Shown: in pieces, positions 23,264 to 36,399 of the stretch
Layout: every line of letters begins with the position of its first letter
How positions within the stretch are numbered: the first letter of the stretch is position 1
Source: Chloranthus sessilifolius
Taxonomy: Eukaryota > Streptophyta > Magnoliopsida > Chloranthales > Chloranthaceae
Assembly (NCBI GenBank): GCA_021018995.1
Contig: CM037597.1
Location: forward strand, 9,871,299 to 9,935,298
DNA length: 64,000 bases
Direction: 5' to 3'
Notes under the pieces: generated by a model
Seen by the model: the letters and a program-made list of their open reading frames with translations, nothing else
What the model was told of the DNA's origin: nothing
Database searches by the model: none
Translations under genes and position numbers: made by a program

Positions 23264-24650
23264 ATATGGTATGTAAGATACTTGTAATAAGTAGATTATT
23301 CAATCGTAACAATAGTGAGGAATGTATAAAATATCGGTAGACATTTATTTAATTAGTCCATAATATTTGTAAGAGGTTCTTTTATGTCTCATGTAAATTG
23401 CTTAACATGTCTCTCATCGGTCATTTAATATCATATTTACTTCTTAAACTTTGCTCATGTAGAGGACAAATAAAGTTTAAAGTGTTATTTTAACTCTTAT
23501 ATAAGTCCTTTATTATCTGACATCAACACTTTATTATCTCATATCAATTCTTACAATGTCATCGACTATTTTTGCTCTTACTTACTCATATGTCTGAAGG
23601 TTGATCTTATTTCAGATATCCAGGTCTCCTTAAAAAGTAAATTGAGAATGAAGAAATGCCTGAGGAAAGGCAAATGGGAAGTTGACGATAGACACAATCA
23701 TTGCACTTGACAAGGATCACGATAAAAAAAATATAGAAAGAAAATATCTAATTTTGCTAAGCCCTAAACTTGTTGTAATAAGTAGGGTATTGAATGAGAA
23801 AAGTGGTGAGGCATGTATAGAATATTGTAATAAGTATATTGTCGGATAATGTACAACTTCTCATTATACAACCACTGTATTTTGTAATGTTATTAGATAA
23901 TCTAGTTATTTTTTCCTCTGATGTGTAATATATATTGATCTCTGATGTGTATAATATGTGAATCAGATAACTTTAGCCATGCAGCTCAGAATGTAGTATA
24001 ATGCAGAAAAGGAGTAATATCAGTCCTGCACTAAAAAGCATCAGTACATTATTGTCTGATATCAGTCATGCACAGTCTCACATCTGTACATTATTGTCTG
24101 ATATCAATGCATGAATGGTCTCACATCAGTGCTTTACAGTATCTGTTAACTCATGCAGGACTGAATGTAGTTTAATTTTGAGAATGAGTCTGATGTCAGC
24201 CTTGCATCGACTCACATTAGTCATTATTGTCTAATATCAGTCTTATAATATTCTCACATTAGTCCTTTATAACTTTCAGATTACTCATGCAGGTTAGAAT
24301 GTAGTTTAATGCTGAAAAGGAGTTTGATATCTGCATTGATGAGCATCAATACTTTATTGTCTGATATCAGTCCTGCACTGTCACGTCAATACATTATTGT
24401 TTCATATCAGTCCTTGAATGATATCACATCAATAATTTATAGTATTTTATAACTCATGCAGGTCAGAATATAATTTTATGCTTAAATTGAGTCGAATATC
24501 AATCCTACAGTGTCTCACATTGGTATATTACTGTCTGATATCAGTCTTTTAATGTATTATAATATTTTATCTCGATCTCCTATTAGTCATCTAACATCTT
24601 CCAATCTTCTTATTTCAGATATTGAATTCTGATTTTTAGTTAATAAGAAA
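23264..24650 (+). repeat. Spacer with CTGATATCAG repeats and a duplicated gene start
   Basis: Between transposase and protease gene. A segment ending in codons for LRKGKWEVDD (about 23650-23690) duplicates the start of the protease gene (LRKGRWKVDE, 24670-24695). The 'cttgtaataagtag..attgtaataagt' stretch is also doubled (23281 and 23775). From about 23990 to 24560 the words 'tgtctgatatcagtcctgca', 'cacatcagtacattatt' and 'ctcatgcaggtcagaatgtagt' recur in rotation, at least four times each with changes. Confidence 0.65.
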
Positions 24651-25504
24651 ATGGCAAAACAGTTAAGAAAAGGCAGATGGAAAGTCGATGAGGATGAGAG
24701 ACAAGTTATCAAAGGTGTGATAAATTGTCGAAAATTGGTATGATGGTACTATCAATTAAGTAGTGACAGGAAAGAGCTCCTCCTCTCCTCAAGTTGTTTC
24801 CAATACTTATGGTTAATTAGCCAATTCCTCACGCAATCCGGGCAGCTTGTGTATGCTATTGGTAGAGGATTCGATTCGGAATAGGAGACTTTCACGATTG
24901 GAGAGTATGCTGTTCCTTTCCTCCGGACCGATGTGAGTAAGATTTTAGGTTTGAAAGTTGGGTCCCCTTCCGCATCAGAAATACCTTTAGTGCCGGCAGA
25001 TCCTGAGGGTGCTCCTACTTTTAGAGAACACTTATTTGGTAAAGTGGTAGCGGGGCAGCTGCTCATGAGGGATCTTCTTGAGTCAACCCTCACATCACCA
25101 AGCCTATCCGATGTAGACTTCTTCCGGCTCGAGAACTTATACATATTAGAGAACTTCTTTTTCCCCGACATTCACCACACGATCGATTGAGACTACATTG
25201 ATCTCATGAATGATCTTGGCATGTTCAATGGCGACAATTGGGGGGATATGGTTTACGCTTACTTGATCGATTTCATACATGCAACCACACGTTCTATTGG
25301 TGGTAAGAGGTATTATGTGCTAGGCTGCACTATTGTATTACATGTATGGGCGTTCGAGCATGTTTCTCAAATTTTATCGAGTAATGTAAAGAATGCATGT
25401 GACGAGTGGCCACTGCTCTTAAAATTTATGCCTCTAAAGATTTCGCGATTCGATGCAAATTTCTACTATCGGAAATTTCAGAAGTTCGAGGTACTATTCT
25501 ATGA

Positions 25505-25975
25505 ACAAGATGAGTACTAATATCAGACCATTAGAGGACTGATATCAGACATTTAATGTGTGCTATATTAGACCATTAGAGGACTGATATTAGACATCAA
25601 AGTTCTGATATCAGACATTTATCAGATATTTAATAAACTACTGATATCAGAGCATTAGGAGACTGATATAAGACATTTAATAATGTACTGACATCAGACC
25701 ATTATAGGACTAAAATAAGACATTTAATAAAATACTAATATTAGACCATTACTGAACTAATATCAGACATTTAATATTTGTGATATCAAACCATTAAAGG
25801 ATTGATATCTGACAATGGAGTTCTGATATGACACATTTATCACACATTTAATGAAATACTGATATCAGACCATTAGAGGACTGATATCAGACAAGCCTTA
25901 ATGTATTGATATCAGACCATTAGAAGACTGACCCTTGACATTTAATATAGTACTGATATACACATGTCTATTACT
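25505..25975 (+). repeat. CTGATATCAGAC repeat block in the Ulp1 gene spacer
   Basis: About ten rounds of 'atatcagaccattagaggactgatatcagacatttaat' with changes. The core CTGATATCAG is a perfect 10-base palindrome. It sits just after the DUF1985 stop and before the next exon, so it is probably intronic. The same core fills 23990-24560 and 44540-44830. Confidence 0.8.
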
Positions 25976-26398
25976 GTAGGTTGTCGCTGGAGATCTTGAA
26001 CCACCAAAGGGACCTGGACTTCATAAATCGAGCAGTCGAAAAAAAGTACCAAGGAAAAGAGACATAAAAGAAGAAGGAGATGATGAGAGTATAGATGGAG
26101 AAGGTAATGAGGAAGAGAAAAAACATGATGACGTCGATGAGTATAGCGTGCAGTCGAGATCGACTGTGGTTGGCATTGATTTTCAAGATTCTGAGGTAGA
26201 AAGAAGACTTCTTGCTAGAATTGAAACATTAGAAGTAGAGGCGAGGTCGAATCGGCCCCTTCTCGCGGTTGTTGAGAAGCAAGCTAAGTCGATCAAAATC
26301 CTCAAAAAATAGAATTTGATGCTGTTGAAACGTGTTATGTTTGTTGAGTCGAAATTAGAAAAAGGCGAGCGAACCGAGAATGAAAAGGGCAGAGATGG

Positions 26399-26740
26399 AG
26401 ATGAGACTAGAGGATGCAGAGAGTTTGAGAGAGATGGAGATGAGACTAGAGGATGCAGAGAGTTTGAGAGAGATGGAGATGATGAAGAAGAGAGTGAGGG
26501 CAGAGAGGGAGACGAGACTAGAGGAAGTAGAGAGATTGAGAGAGATGGAGATGACGAAGAAGAGAGAGTGGGAGAGGGCAACGAGGGAGATAAAATTAGA
26601 GGAAATAAAGAGTTTGAGAGAGATGGAGATGACCAAGAAGAGAGGGTGGGGGAGAGCAGAGAGGGAGATGACATTGGAGGAAATAAAGAGTTTGAGAAAG
26701 ATGGAGATGACCAAGGAGAGAGAGTGGGAGAGGGAGTTGA
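26399..26740 (+). repeat. In-frame tandem repeats encoding the coiled coil (39-bp and 78-bp units)
   Basis: Two 39-base units encode MEMRLEDAESLRE twice. They are followed by one 24-residue and two 26-residue units of the MEMTKKREWERATREIKLEE type with IKSLRE at the end. Unit lengths are multiples of three, so frame is kept. As a side effect, two other frames on each strand also stay open, giving artefactual long ORFs (26316-26819 plus, 26183-26714 minus). Confidence 0.85.
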
Positions 26741-28388
26741 TAATGCGACAACCGAAGTTGAAGAGAGAGGAGAAGCTAGTGCGAGTATTGAAGGAGAGCC
26801 GATATTTATTTCGAATTAAATGTACTTGCCCATGTAGTCCTTTATCTACTTTTACGCGATATTGTCATGTATCCATAACGCTTACTGACCCTTCAGTAAC
26901 ATTGGGATTTATTTAACTATAGGTTTCAATGAAAAGGGCACGTTCAGCTGAGCTCAGCCTTGCTCAGCAGCATCCGATACGGGAGGAAAGGCGTAAGCGA
27001 CATGACCACCTTGTCCGTTGAAAGGCTGAGGACTAAGCTAAAAAAATAAAGGGAAGTAAAGCAGAAGTTGGGAAAAGCGTCTATAGTTATCGAGAAGCAG
27101 AAGGAAATATTTTCATCAGACTGCCCCTCATTAGATGAGGCACAACTAACTAGCTGCTAAAATTTGGCGGAAAATTGATGAAGCGAACAAGATGGAAGAT
27201 ATGATGGAAGAGGGTAGATATGAGTTTGTCTCTTTCTTTTAGGGCTTGTCGGACACAGCTGATAAGTAATATATCTTACTTAAGCAAGTCAATATTTAAT
27301 TTACCATTTATCTGTTGATAATCCTCTCATAAATATGATAATCAGTGTAATTTACAGATTCATGGTGTCTAAGGTTGAGGAGCTCCAGATAAGTCTTGCC
27401 CTTATTAAAAGTCTTAGGCCCAATCAGGAGGTGGAGGATGATGTGCTCAATGCATTGATAATGGATCTATACTGTAAACACAATTCACATACTGTGTACA
27501 TTCTACCGATTATATTTACGGTGAGCACTCATCTCGCACACTCATTTCCTTGAGTCCTACAAGTTGTGACTGGTAATCATTAAATGAGTGTATTTTAATA
27601 CAAAAATTATTCAAGGAGGAAGTCCTGAAATTTGAGGAGGCTCAAAAAAATGACTCGATATATCATATCATTAATGAAGAGCGATAAAAAATTACTGTTT
27701 AAGAGGGAGATGAAAGGTTTCATCATTCTTGCCTTCCCTTCCTCAGCAAGCCCTCCTTCAAACATGTGGTTGCCTGTTGTGCAACGGTAACTGTAATTTA
27801 TTCTTTGGAAGAAATTTATTATTCACTATTTATATAATTAGTATTCTATAATATGAGTGACCTATCGCTAATCACAGCTTAGATATTACATCTATAGGTT
27901 TTAATTCCGTTACACAACGAAAATGGCTCCCACTATGTGTTAGCGAGCGTCGACCTTAAAGAGAAAGCAATTTTACTACAAGACTTATCGGCGAAACTAG
28001 TTTTAAGCATGTAGAAAAATTACACACATGCCTTGGTAAGCAAATAAGTGGGTCATTTATTCTATTAATCTATTTCTCATATATAGGTTATGTACTTTAC
28101 GTTTATGTACTCGTTTTCATTCGGACCTCCTATCTCCTGCGGCTTCTATACTTGAATGGAAAGGAGGATGCGCTCGATAAAGCTCTACCATGGCTAGTAT
28201 CCTTCAGAAAAGATCGCACAAAATAATATCGAGGATCGGTGGACTGTGCACTATTCGTTCTTAAATACGCCGAAGACATAATGGTCGGGGGAGAAGGTAA
28301 GTTCCAGCTTGGAGCCAAAGAGACAGTTTCTTTCCGAACGCAATGTGTGTCAGATATTTTAATATACCAGGCTCAAACACGTCAATAG

Positions 28389-29920
28389 TGTTATATTGTT
28401 TACGATATTTCGATAGTGGATGGCAATGGTTTCTGAATCTATGAAACTGTATGCTGAAGTTGTCAATTTCAGGATGGCAGTGGTTTCTGAATTTCTGAAT
28501 TTGTATGATGAATATGTGAATTTGTGGGCGATTTAAAGTTTTATACTCCATTACGTCTGTTATGAGTAGTTTTCCTAGAAACAACTATGTTTATTTCATT
28601 AATGCTAATATTTATGAATAGAAACTGAATGTTTTCGATGTTTACTGAAAATTGGGTTTTTTGAATGCATGTGTTTGATACGAGTTATTTTCTGACTCTT
28701 ATAGGTCCAAGTCAGTCTCACGTGAGTCCTACATACTCCAAGACTAATTCTGGCGTCGCGATAGTAGTGTTGCACTCATTAGAGTCACTAAAAATTAGGG
28801 ATTTTACATGTCTGGGTCTGATATGAGTCCTCAATACTCTAAAACTATCCTACACTCACGTGAGAGTCATGTTTTACACATAAGACGCACTAAAAATATT
28901 TACGGATTTTGCATGACTTGGCCCCAAGTTAGACTCATGTGAAATATGTTGGATCCAAATCTGATAGTCAATGAGATCAGTCATGTTAAACACTGATAAC
29001 ATTGATGGACCCATAGGGATCTTGCATGAATTTGTGATAATCAATGCTGATGTTGTGAATTTATAGATGGTAAGCGTTTTTAGACTCCATTATGTCTTAG
29101 ATATTTCACTGCCTGCATGTTGCACGTACTTATGATATTTTAATGAAATTGATGCTGCAGATATTTTAAACATATTGAATGCAGTGAAGTACCAATAGAC
29201 ATTTTTTATACTGGGTCTGATATGAGTAGCTTATTGACTCTTACGAGTCCAAATGAGTCTCATATGAGACATGTATGCTCCAAATTTGATAGTCAATGAT
29301 ATCAGACATGCTAAATACTGCAGACATTGATGTATGAGCTTATGATATTGCATGAATTGGTCACATATGAGTTATTTATTAACTCGCATGAGAGCAAATA
29401 AGTCTTAATAGTCATGTTATAGTCTGATAACAGTAATGTACCAATCACCAATTTACGTGTACTGGGTCTCATATGAGTCATTAACAGACTCTTAAAAGTC
29501 TCACAGAGACTCATGTGAGTCCAGTAGGCCTTTGAGGAATGGATTGAATATCATTAAATTCAAAGAAGACTCCCTGGTTCACAGATAGACGTATATATTC
29601 ATGATAATATACCTCGGGTTCTATTAGAAGAACATAAATTTGCTTGACTTTTTCATTACTATTGAGACCCATCAATAATTTTAGTTAATTTTAATCATCT
29701 TATTTATCACATTCGTTGCATGTATATTCAAAACAGTCAAACAAAAACTGAAAAAAGTTTGTAGTAGTACGCACCTTTACAACATTATGGTAGTAGACTA
29801 CATTTACTTCTACGAATGACTTTCAAGAAATTAAAAAAGCTTTGTTGCCTCACTTGTAACAAAAAAAAATTATTGAACAATCATAAATAAAACTAACCAA
29901 AATATGTAGATAATCCTAAA
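28389..29920. repeat. GACTCATGTGAGTC-type repeats at the 3' side of the Ulp1 gene
   Basis: From about 28690 to 29525, words such as 'gactcttataggtccaa', 'agtctcacgtgagtcc', 'gggtctgatatgagt' and 'catgtgagtcc' recur. Many contain CTCAYRTGAG palindromes. 28420-28520 holds a doubled 'gatggca(a/g)tggtttctgaatct'. No coding frame is recognised in the rest, which separates the plus-strand protease gene from the minus-strand GRF ORF. Confidence 0.6.
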
Positions 29921-30445
29921 TCAAGGAAAGCTTCCTTTTCCTTTACTGCATATTGATGTAGTCACCTCAAATTTTTTGGCGAGCTCTTCAATCTCTACTG
30001 TCACTTTTACTTTTAAATCATCCCTTTCAATGTTCTCCAACTTCGACGCCGGCGCCGAGGTTCGAGAACTTTCGTCCAACCAACTAAAGTATCAACATTG
30101 ATAACATGTAAAATACTTACGCCCGAGATTCTTGAGAGAGTTTGAAACTCGCAGAGTTGATTGCTTCTGATAGTAGCAAAGAGGATGTGGATCGTCCAAG
30201 TGAACCGTTTCATCGTTCATGGCAGTCCAAATTACGAATCCCAAATATTCGTCCTCCCATCTAAAGAACCCACAATGGTAATACTTATAATATTTACGGT
30301 CGGGATTTTTGTCGGTATTTGAAACTCGAAGCTCTGCTGGTTTTTAACAGTAATGAAGGGGTGCACCCTCTTTATCAACGATCTTCTTTTGTGAATAATC
30401 TTTAATCTAATGTCCACGCATTCCAACACCAAAACACACATCCAT
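29921..30445 (-). pseudogene. Tandem GRF-type zinc-finger protein, broken
   Basis: Minus-strand frame from ATG 30445 to TGA 29921. It holds two copies of the GRF zinc-finger signature (C-K-P-A-x-L-R-x-S-x-T-D-K-N-P-G-R-x-Y-Y-x-C...CGFFxWxDE). Copy 1 reads AELRVSNTDKNPDRKYYKYY then HCGFFRWEDEY (about 30240-30340). Copy 2 reads STLRVSNSLKNLGRKYFTCY then QCWYFSWLDE (about 30070-30160). A KLENIERDDLKVKVTVEIEE helix follows. GRF fingers bind single-stranded nucleic acid in proteins such as APE2 and NEIL3, and are common in plant MULE-linked genes. Two in-frame stops (near 30408 and 30347) and changed cysteines show decay. A Cys-rich start (MDVCFGVGMRGH) may be a third degenerate motif. Confidence 0.7.
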
Positions 30446-30751
30446 TTTAGCTTCTCTGTATAAAAATTTGAGATACAATTGCAACTAAATTAAACATACA
30501 ATAGAATAAATGCGATAATGGTAAAAGACAGTATAAGTATAATTTAATTGAAGAACACTTCACAGAAAAGAATAAACTTAGAATTGTTACATGATAGCGC
30601 AAGTCAAATAAAGTTTTAAGAACTCATAATTCAGTTCTAAAAAATATATTTCATTATTGATGAATATATTGATAAACTACTATCTGTTTGATGTGGTAAG
30701 AGAAAAATAGCATATGATGCAAAAGATGGGATCATTTTCGTCCAAATTTTG
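30446..30751. other. Spacer between minus-strand Ulp1 and GRF ORFs
   Basis: AT-rich. It contains 'agttctaaaaaatatatttca' and similar words. No exon is recognised. The two minus-strand genes are separated by only about 300 bases, so they could be parts of one transcript. Confidence 0.4.
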
Positions 30752-31532
30752 TCAAAGTTTAGCTTCTCCTGTAAGTAATTCCAACATAATCCTATCTCTA
30801 AAGTAAGACATATGGCATTGGTCAAAATTGAAACTAAGTCCACGGGATGCGTAGTCAATGTACTTTATCATAAAGACTCCGCAATTAATGTAATTTATCT
30901 GATACGGGATAGCAATCGGTCTAGTAAACGGTCAATCTCTGACGTCGATATTGTCGTCGCCTTGTTCAGCTAGGATCTTAAACAGAACGTTTTTTTATAT
31001 TTAAGAACACTCAAATTTTATTAAGTTGACATACAACAATAAAGATCTAGAGTTGAATGATATACGTACTAATATGTTTACAATATCCGGACAATGGACA
31101 CCGTCACTTTGTCCACTAGACGAGTCTAAATACTCAACTTTCCTCTCCTTCATGTATAATATGAACAAAGATCAGTGATGGTCTCTATTGACAAGAAGGT
31201 AAACCTGTTAAGTAGAGCCATATTTTAGTTAAGACGAGTGACAAACTCTAACAATCTTACAAGTATGAAGGAAACACATAAAATTTATCCAATTACCTTC
31301 TCACATTCACTTATTTTATATCCTAGTATCTGGGGTGAAGTCCAAGTGATAAAGTTTTTATTCGTATCGGCTTCGTCTTTCGCCAATAATTCTTTTAGTT
31401 TCATCTAAATAAAATATGAAATGGGTTTAGGAGATAATTACAAATTATAAGAAGTGAAAATAAAAAATTAGACTCTTACGAGAAAATAAGTTGAGAAGAA
31501 ATGACTCTTTATAAATTTCTTTTTATGATCGT

Positions 31533-33342
31533 TGATGTGATATTTTAATGTAATGTTTTACTCGCAAGTGCACGAATCGGTTTGTATATAGTGGGTGCGG
31601 AGTACGAGATCGTTCCCACGAGGACTAATTTTGAACTATCTAAAAGAGACAAGTAATTCTAGAAATCTATTAAGATCTAACAGTAATCTACCAATTTTAT
31701 GATTTAAGCGGTTGATGAGATGGTAATTAATTACTACAAACTAAAATTCAATTGATAATTCACAAATAAAAGTAAAGATGATGATAAAGATGAAGATACT
31801 AAATCCTCCCATCTTTGGTCCGTTCTTCCTATAATATAAATCTAAGAATTAAATTATGAGATATTTCATTGATAACAAACATCTTTTATGGAAGATCAAT
31901 GGTCAACACCCTAATAGGTTCCATGTTGCATCCCTGCCATTAGGACTTAGATGATTTTCATATATAGATCTGGGATCAGGGGTACGGCTAGACACGCATG
32001 ATCTCAGGTTCAAATAAAAACCATCCCCAAAGTGGGTGAAAATTCTAACAAGAATACCACTTACAAATCTGAAATCAAGGGCATGGCTCGGCACACTTTA
32101 TTCAGATTAGGGATATTTAAGATAAAATTACCATTACAGAACCAAGATCCGTGGCATGGCTAAGGCACACCGATCCCGAACATAATCGTAATTAAATCCA
32201 CACAATGAAAATACAAAGACCATAACAATGATAGGGTAAAATTACACACAGATCGAGATCCCGCATGACTATTACACGCGATCCCGGTTAATGGCGGGGA
32301 TTTCATCCATTCATGATAGCACAACAACCATAAATTAAAAATCTCATATTTTAATCCATAATTTTATATTATTAAAAGTACATCCCTCGGATGGGAATCA
32401 TTAGATCCCCATCTCTATAAATTTAGCCACATATATTGTAAGGAATTGACATAAATAAATAAAGACGGGAAAATAACATTAATTAAAATTACCTCAAGCT
32501 TCAAAATAAATTACGTTGATCCACACGGATGATAATCTTCAGAAACGAAGTAAATGCAGGAAATAAACTTTGAACAAAATTTAGGAATGAATACTGAAAA
32601 ATTAAATAACAAAGCTCTCAAAAAGAAATAATAAAACTTCCTATTTCTATGAAAAATAATGGCTAAAAACTAAGAACACTAAAAACTAAAACTCTCCTAA
32701 ATTTAATTCCTACGTAATTCTAATGCTGAAAAGATCTCTAAAATTAATCTCCTCTTTTTCCCGAAGTGTTTGAGTCTTTAAATAGAACCCGTCGCGCAAA
32801 GGTATCCTAAACCGACTTTTCTGGGTCGATTAATCGACTAATAGCTGTCGATGCATCGAGCCGACAAAACTTCCACAAAATCACGTTTCCAGTGTCAGAA
32901 TCGTGTCAGACTGCAATTCCTGCTCGATTAATCGACCTGTAGGGTCGATGCATCGACCCCAGAAATCCGTGAAAATCAGCATTTCTTGTGGTTCAGACAC
33001 TGCTTTGGTATTTCGGCCATAACTTTCTGTCCCGAACTCGGATTGAGATGATTCTTGCGCCGTTGGAAAGCTGACGAAAAGATCTACAACTGTCATGTTT
33101 TGACAATTTTGTAATTCGGCCGTCTTGAAGGTCCAAATTTAGCCGCACGTCGCACCAAGTTCTTGATTACCCGAAATTGCAGTGTTTTGGCATTATATTC
33201 AGAATTCTTGTACTGTTTTCTATACTTGGCTCATATTTACCTGAAACACTTCAAATCTAATCAATCTTATCAGATAGCCTTCATCGGACAGCTAAATATA
33301 AGTATTTAGGGGTGAAATATCCTCATTTTTCAGTACTCATCA
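31533..33342 (-). repeat. Left (3') LTR of the nested retrotransposon
   Basis: 1810 bases, on the minus strand TGATGAGTACTG ... ATATCACATCA. It carries the end motif 'cgcaagtgcacgaatcg' and a 'gatcccgg..catggct..gcacac' repeat series. Several GTCGATTAATCGAC and GTCGATGCATCGAC palindromes lie near 32825-32960. Confidence 0.92.
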
Positions 33343-35849
33343 TACCCCCAAACCTACACTTTGCTAGTCCTCGAGCAAAGCAAACTAAAGAAAATAAATG
33401 CCACTTTCGTAGGGAACACGATTGCACTTAGCATGTGCAACAAGCCTTTAAACCCCTAGGTGATCCTAGTGGAGGAGTTGTGTCTCCTGAGGGTTTACAG
33501 TGAAGCTACCCACAAACTTCAATATATTTTTGAAATCATCGATAAAATTGAGTTTTCAAAACATGATTTTGATAACATATATACCATTCAAAAACAAAAA
33601 TCATTAATCAATTCAACATGCTAATTCTCAATTTTAAATAACAATGTTATACTAATCATACTAATATCCATTCAAATTAGTCTAATGCTCAAATCGTTAG
33701 ATAGCTCATCCATTCATGCCTAAACGAGAAGTGTGCATAACCAAACCAAAATTCATTCATCTAACTAATTCAAACGGAAAACCGTTGGATGTTGTTTTGA
33801 CTCAATCCTCACTTTAGGTATACTCTCAAAATATAAAGACAATAGTGGATAAGTTTTCACACATATGTGAGAGGTCAATACAAAGCAAATAAAAGGTCTC
33901 ACATGATAAATGAAACACGATGTAATCAATGAACAAAAATAAATCTCATAAGAAGATACTTGTATATCCTAAGCATGTCATATCAAGTGTCATAAGTATC
34001 ACATATTTACTCTCCACAAGGCAGTTACTAATGCAAGATCAGATCATGAAGGTCTTTTTAGGGTTGTAATGGGGCTCAGGAAAGGGTAAGAAAGAATTGG
34101 AAGTTGATTCAAAGTTTCTGAGAAATTGGAAAAGAAACAACCTTTTTTCTCTATTTCTCTTCTTTTGTTTTCTACTCTCTCACTATTTTTCTCAATTTTT
34201 TTCTATTTTTCTCAACTTTCTTTTTCTCTTCCTTTTTCTTGAAGCACCTCAGATTTTTCATTATTTTTCACAATTTTCTTTTTCTTTTTCTCTCCCCTTT
34301 TTCTTTTTATTTTTGCCATACACTCTCAGTAAACACCACAACTCAGTATCTCTCCACTTACTCTCTTTTCGTTCACTCTCATCCTTCGCTCAATTTCTCG
34401 TAAATAAGAAGGGTAAAGTGAATTTTCAGAAATGGTGAAGGGTTAAAGGTTAACGTGGCTTATCAAAGAATGTATAAAGGTAAATTTTTTCAATAGGCTC
34501 AAAGGGGTACTAGAAAGATAAATTTATTTGAGGTGGGGCATTTTAAGCACAAACGAGCCAAAGATGGCCTTCAATCATATCCTTAAAAGATAGTAACTTT
34601 GCCTATTTGTCTTGAGTAGATATACAGTACATTCTAACATAATGATATAAATTTGATTTCATGCAAAGTCACAAGTCAAAATGAAGTGTATGAGATTATG
34701 CAAAATAAGTCGTATTCAAAGAAAACTCGGTTTTATATATTCACTCATCAATGACGGAAATTAGCTCTAAAGCTCACCGGGTTTAGTCTCCACTAAGAAC
34801 CTAAGATTCACATTCAAAACAGTTCATCGATTTCTAAGTCTTAGCTTGGTATCAGTGTAAAAAGTCTAAGCATGAATATCAAAATTATCCACAACATATC
34901 ACATTAAGCTTCATCATCTTAGATACAAGTAATCAAAATATGACACTATTATTCTCAAAATTAAATTCACATGCATCATCAACTAAAGTTTGAAAACAAT
35001 CGTAAAATAATGTGCATGATGACTTCAAAAATCAAAATTTTTTTATTTTTTTTTTTTCAAATAAAACAAATAAATGTAAAATAATTAACCATACCCCCAA
35101 ACCTAAAGATGACAATGTCCTCATTGGTGAAAAGAAGTAGCGCACCCCAAACTGTTTGAAAAAGTACCTCAACACAAAGATCAAAAAGTAGAGAATATAT
35201 GCATCAAATCGGAACATGACAAAAAATATATTGAAGGGAATATGGTTACACTATTTAGGGAAAGAAAAACAACCTAAACTAAACAAAACAAAACAAAAAG
35301 GAAAGAAGAAAAAACTAAAAAAACTTAAAACCTAAATCCTAAACTAAACATGAATCCAACTCTGTTAATCATTGGCAGGCGGACCCATCCACCTCGGGTC
35401 ACTTAAATTGATATTCTTAGGCACAGGGAACAATTTCTCCCACAGATCAAGGGAAAATTGATGAGACACCGTCGAATGTATGGATGGAGGTGGAGAGGCG
35501 AAAGTAGGAGATGAAGATGGGGGAGACGGTGACGGCATCACATCAATTATCTCGATATCAGTATTGATGCACGGTGTAGGAGATTTGGAGCGATTTACCT
35601 TCTTTCGAGATGGTTCTCCCCAGTAAGGAATGATCATCGGATCGAGGTCGATGATTTCAACATTGATTGGCACAAAAGGGACCGTCCGATGAGAGCAGCG
35701 CTCCTGCTTTTTAGCAGGCTCCTCCATCTTCGATAATCGTGCTCTGGTAAGATATAATCGCCGGGTCATAAGAAAGATTGTGCAGAGTGAATGAAAAGTG
35801 AGCCTAAAGGTGAATATAAAGGGAAAAATATAGAGTTATCGACTCCAAA

Positions 35850-35880
<31 letters not shown>

Positions 35881-35973
35881 GTCGATTAATCGATCCCTAA
35901 AGGTCGAATCGACCCTTTGAAGTCGATTAATTCGATTGATCGACAGTGGAGGTCGATGCATCGACTCCAAAAA

Positions 35974-36004
<31 letters not shown>

Positions 36005-36399
36005 GGGGTCGATTAATCGATCCAAAAGGTCGATGCATCGCCCCTTTGGGGGTGGATTAATCGGGGTCGATTCATCGACCTCCTAAAAAAATGGTTTTTT
36101 TTTTTCGCAAAAAGTGGGTCGATTAATCGAGTATAACCCTCGATTAAGCGACACCATCTTGGCAGAGAGTTGAAAATTTGAAAAAAAAATGGCATTGTAA
36201 TGGTGCTATTCAACCTCTCTAAAGGCATGGTAATTTGCAAAATTGCTCCCACAGTTAGAAAACACACTTTTTCATTGATAAAGACGAAGATTACATGGAC
36301 ACTTCTGATTTGACTCCTAAAATAAACAGCCTAAACAAAAGAAAGAAAAAACACAAAACGAAAAGAAAATCCTAATCCTAGACTACGAATCAAACTAAT

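Larger units (their letters stand above)
24651..28388 (+). pseudogene. DUF1985 / coiled-coil / Ulp1-like C48 protease gene (plus-strand copy), broken
   Basis: Ulp1-like cysteine proteases cut SUMO or ubiquitin-like proteins, and plant MULEs often carry them. Candidate start MAKQLRKGRWKVDEDE (24651) follows a TTTCAG acceptor. A DUF1985-type domain spans about 24760-25520 (ILGLKVGS, FREHLFGK, NWGDMVYAYLIDF, KRYYVLGCTIVLHVWAFEHV). After a repeat-filled spacer comes an acidic/basic exon (25980-26310), then a long coiled coil (about 26380-26800). The catalytic domain is spread over small exons: EVEDDVLNALIMDLY (27439-27483), SHYVLASVDL with the catalytic His and Asp (about 27920-27960), and GSVDCALFVLKYAED with the catalytic Cys (28236-28280). 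It ends at TAG 28386-28388. Stops near 24740, 24880, 25190 and 28010 and a frame change near 26310 break it. The catalytic residues themselves survive. Confidence 0.75.

Noticed and set aside
26183-26714. Long minus-strand frames (163 and 119 codons), Ser/Leu/Pro-rich
   Set aside because: They are antisense shadows of the coiled-coil repeats. The repeat units are multiples of three, which keeps these frames open without coding.
26316-26819. 167-codon plus-strand frame rich in Gly, Glu, Asp and Arg
   Set aside because: It overlaps the coiled-coil frame in another phase. The coiled-coil frame (26380-26916) fits the gene context and has heptad-like composition.
34097-34438. Phe/Leu/Ser-rich 113-codon frame that looks like a membrane protein
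   Set aside because: It is made of T-rich low-complexity sequence inside the LTR element, with no family resemblance.
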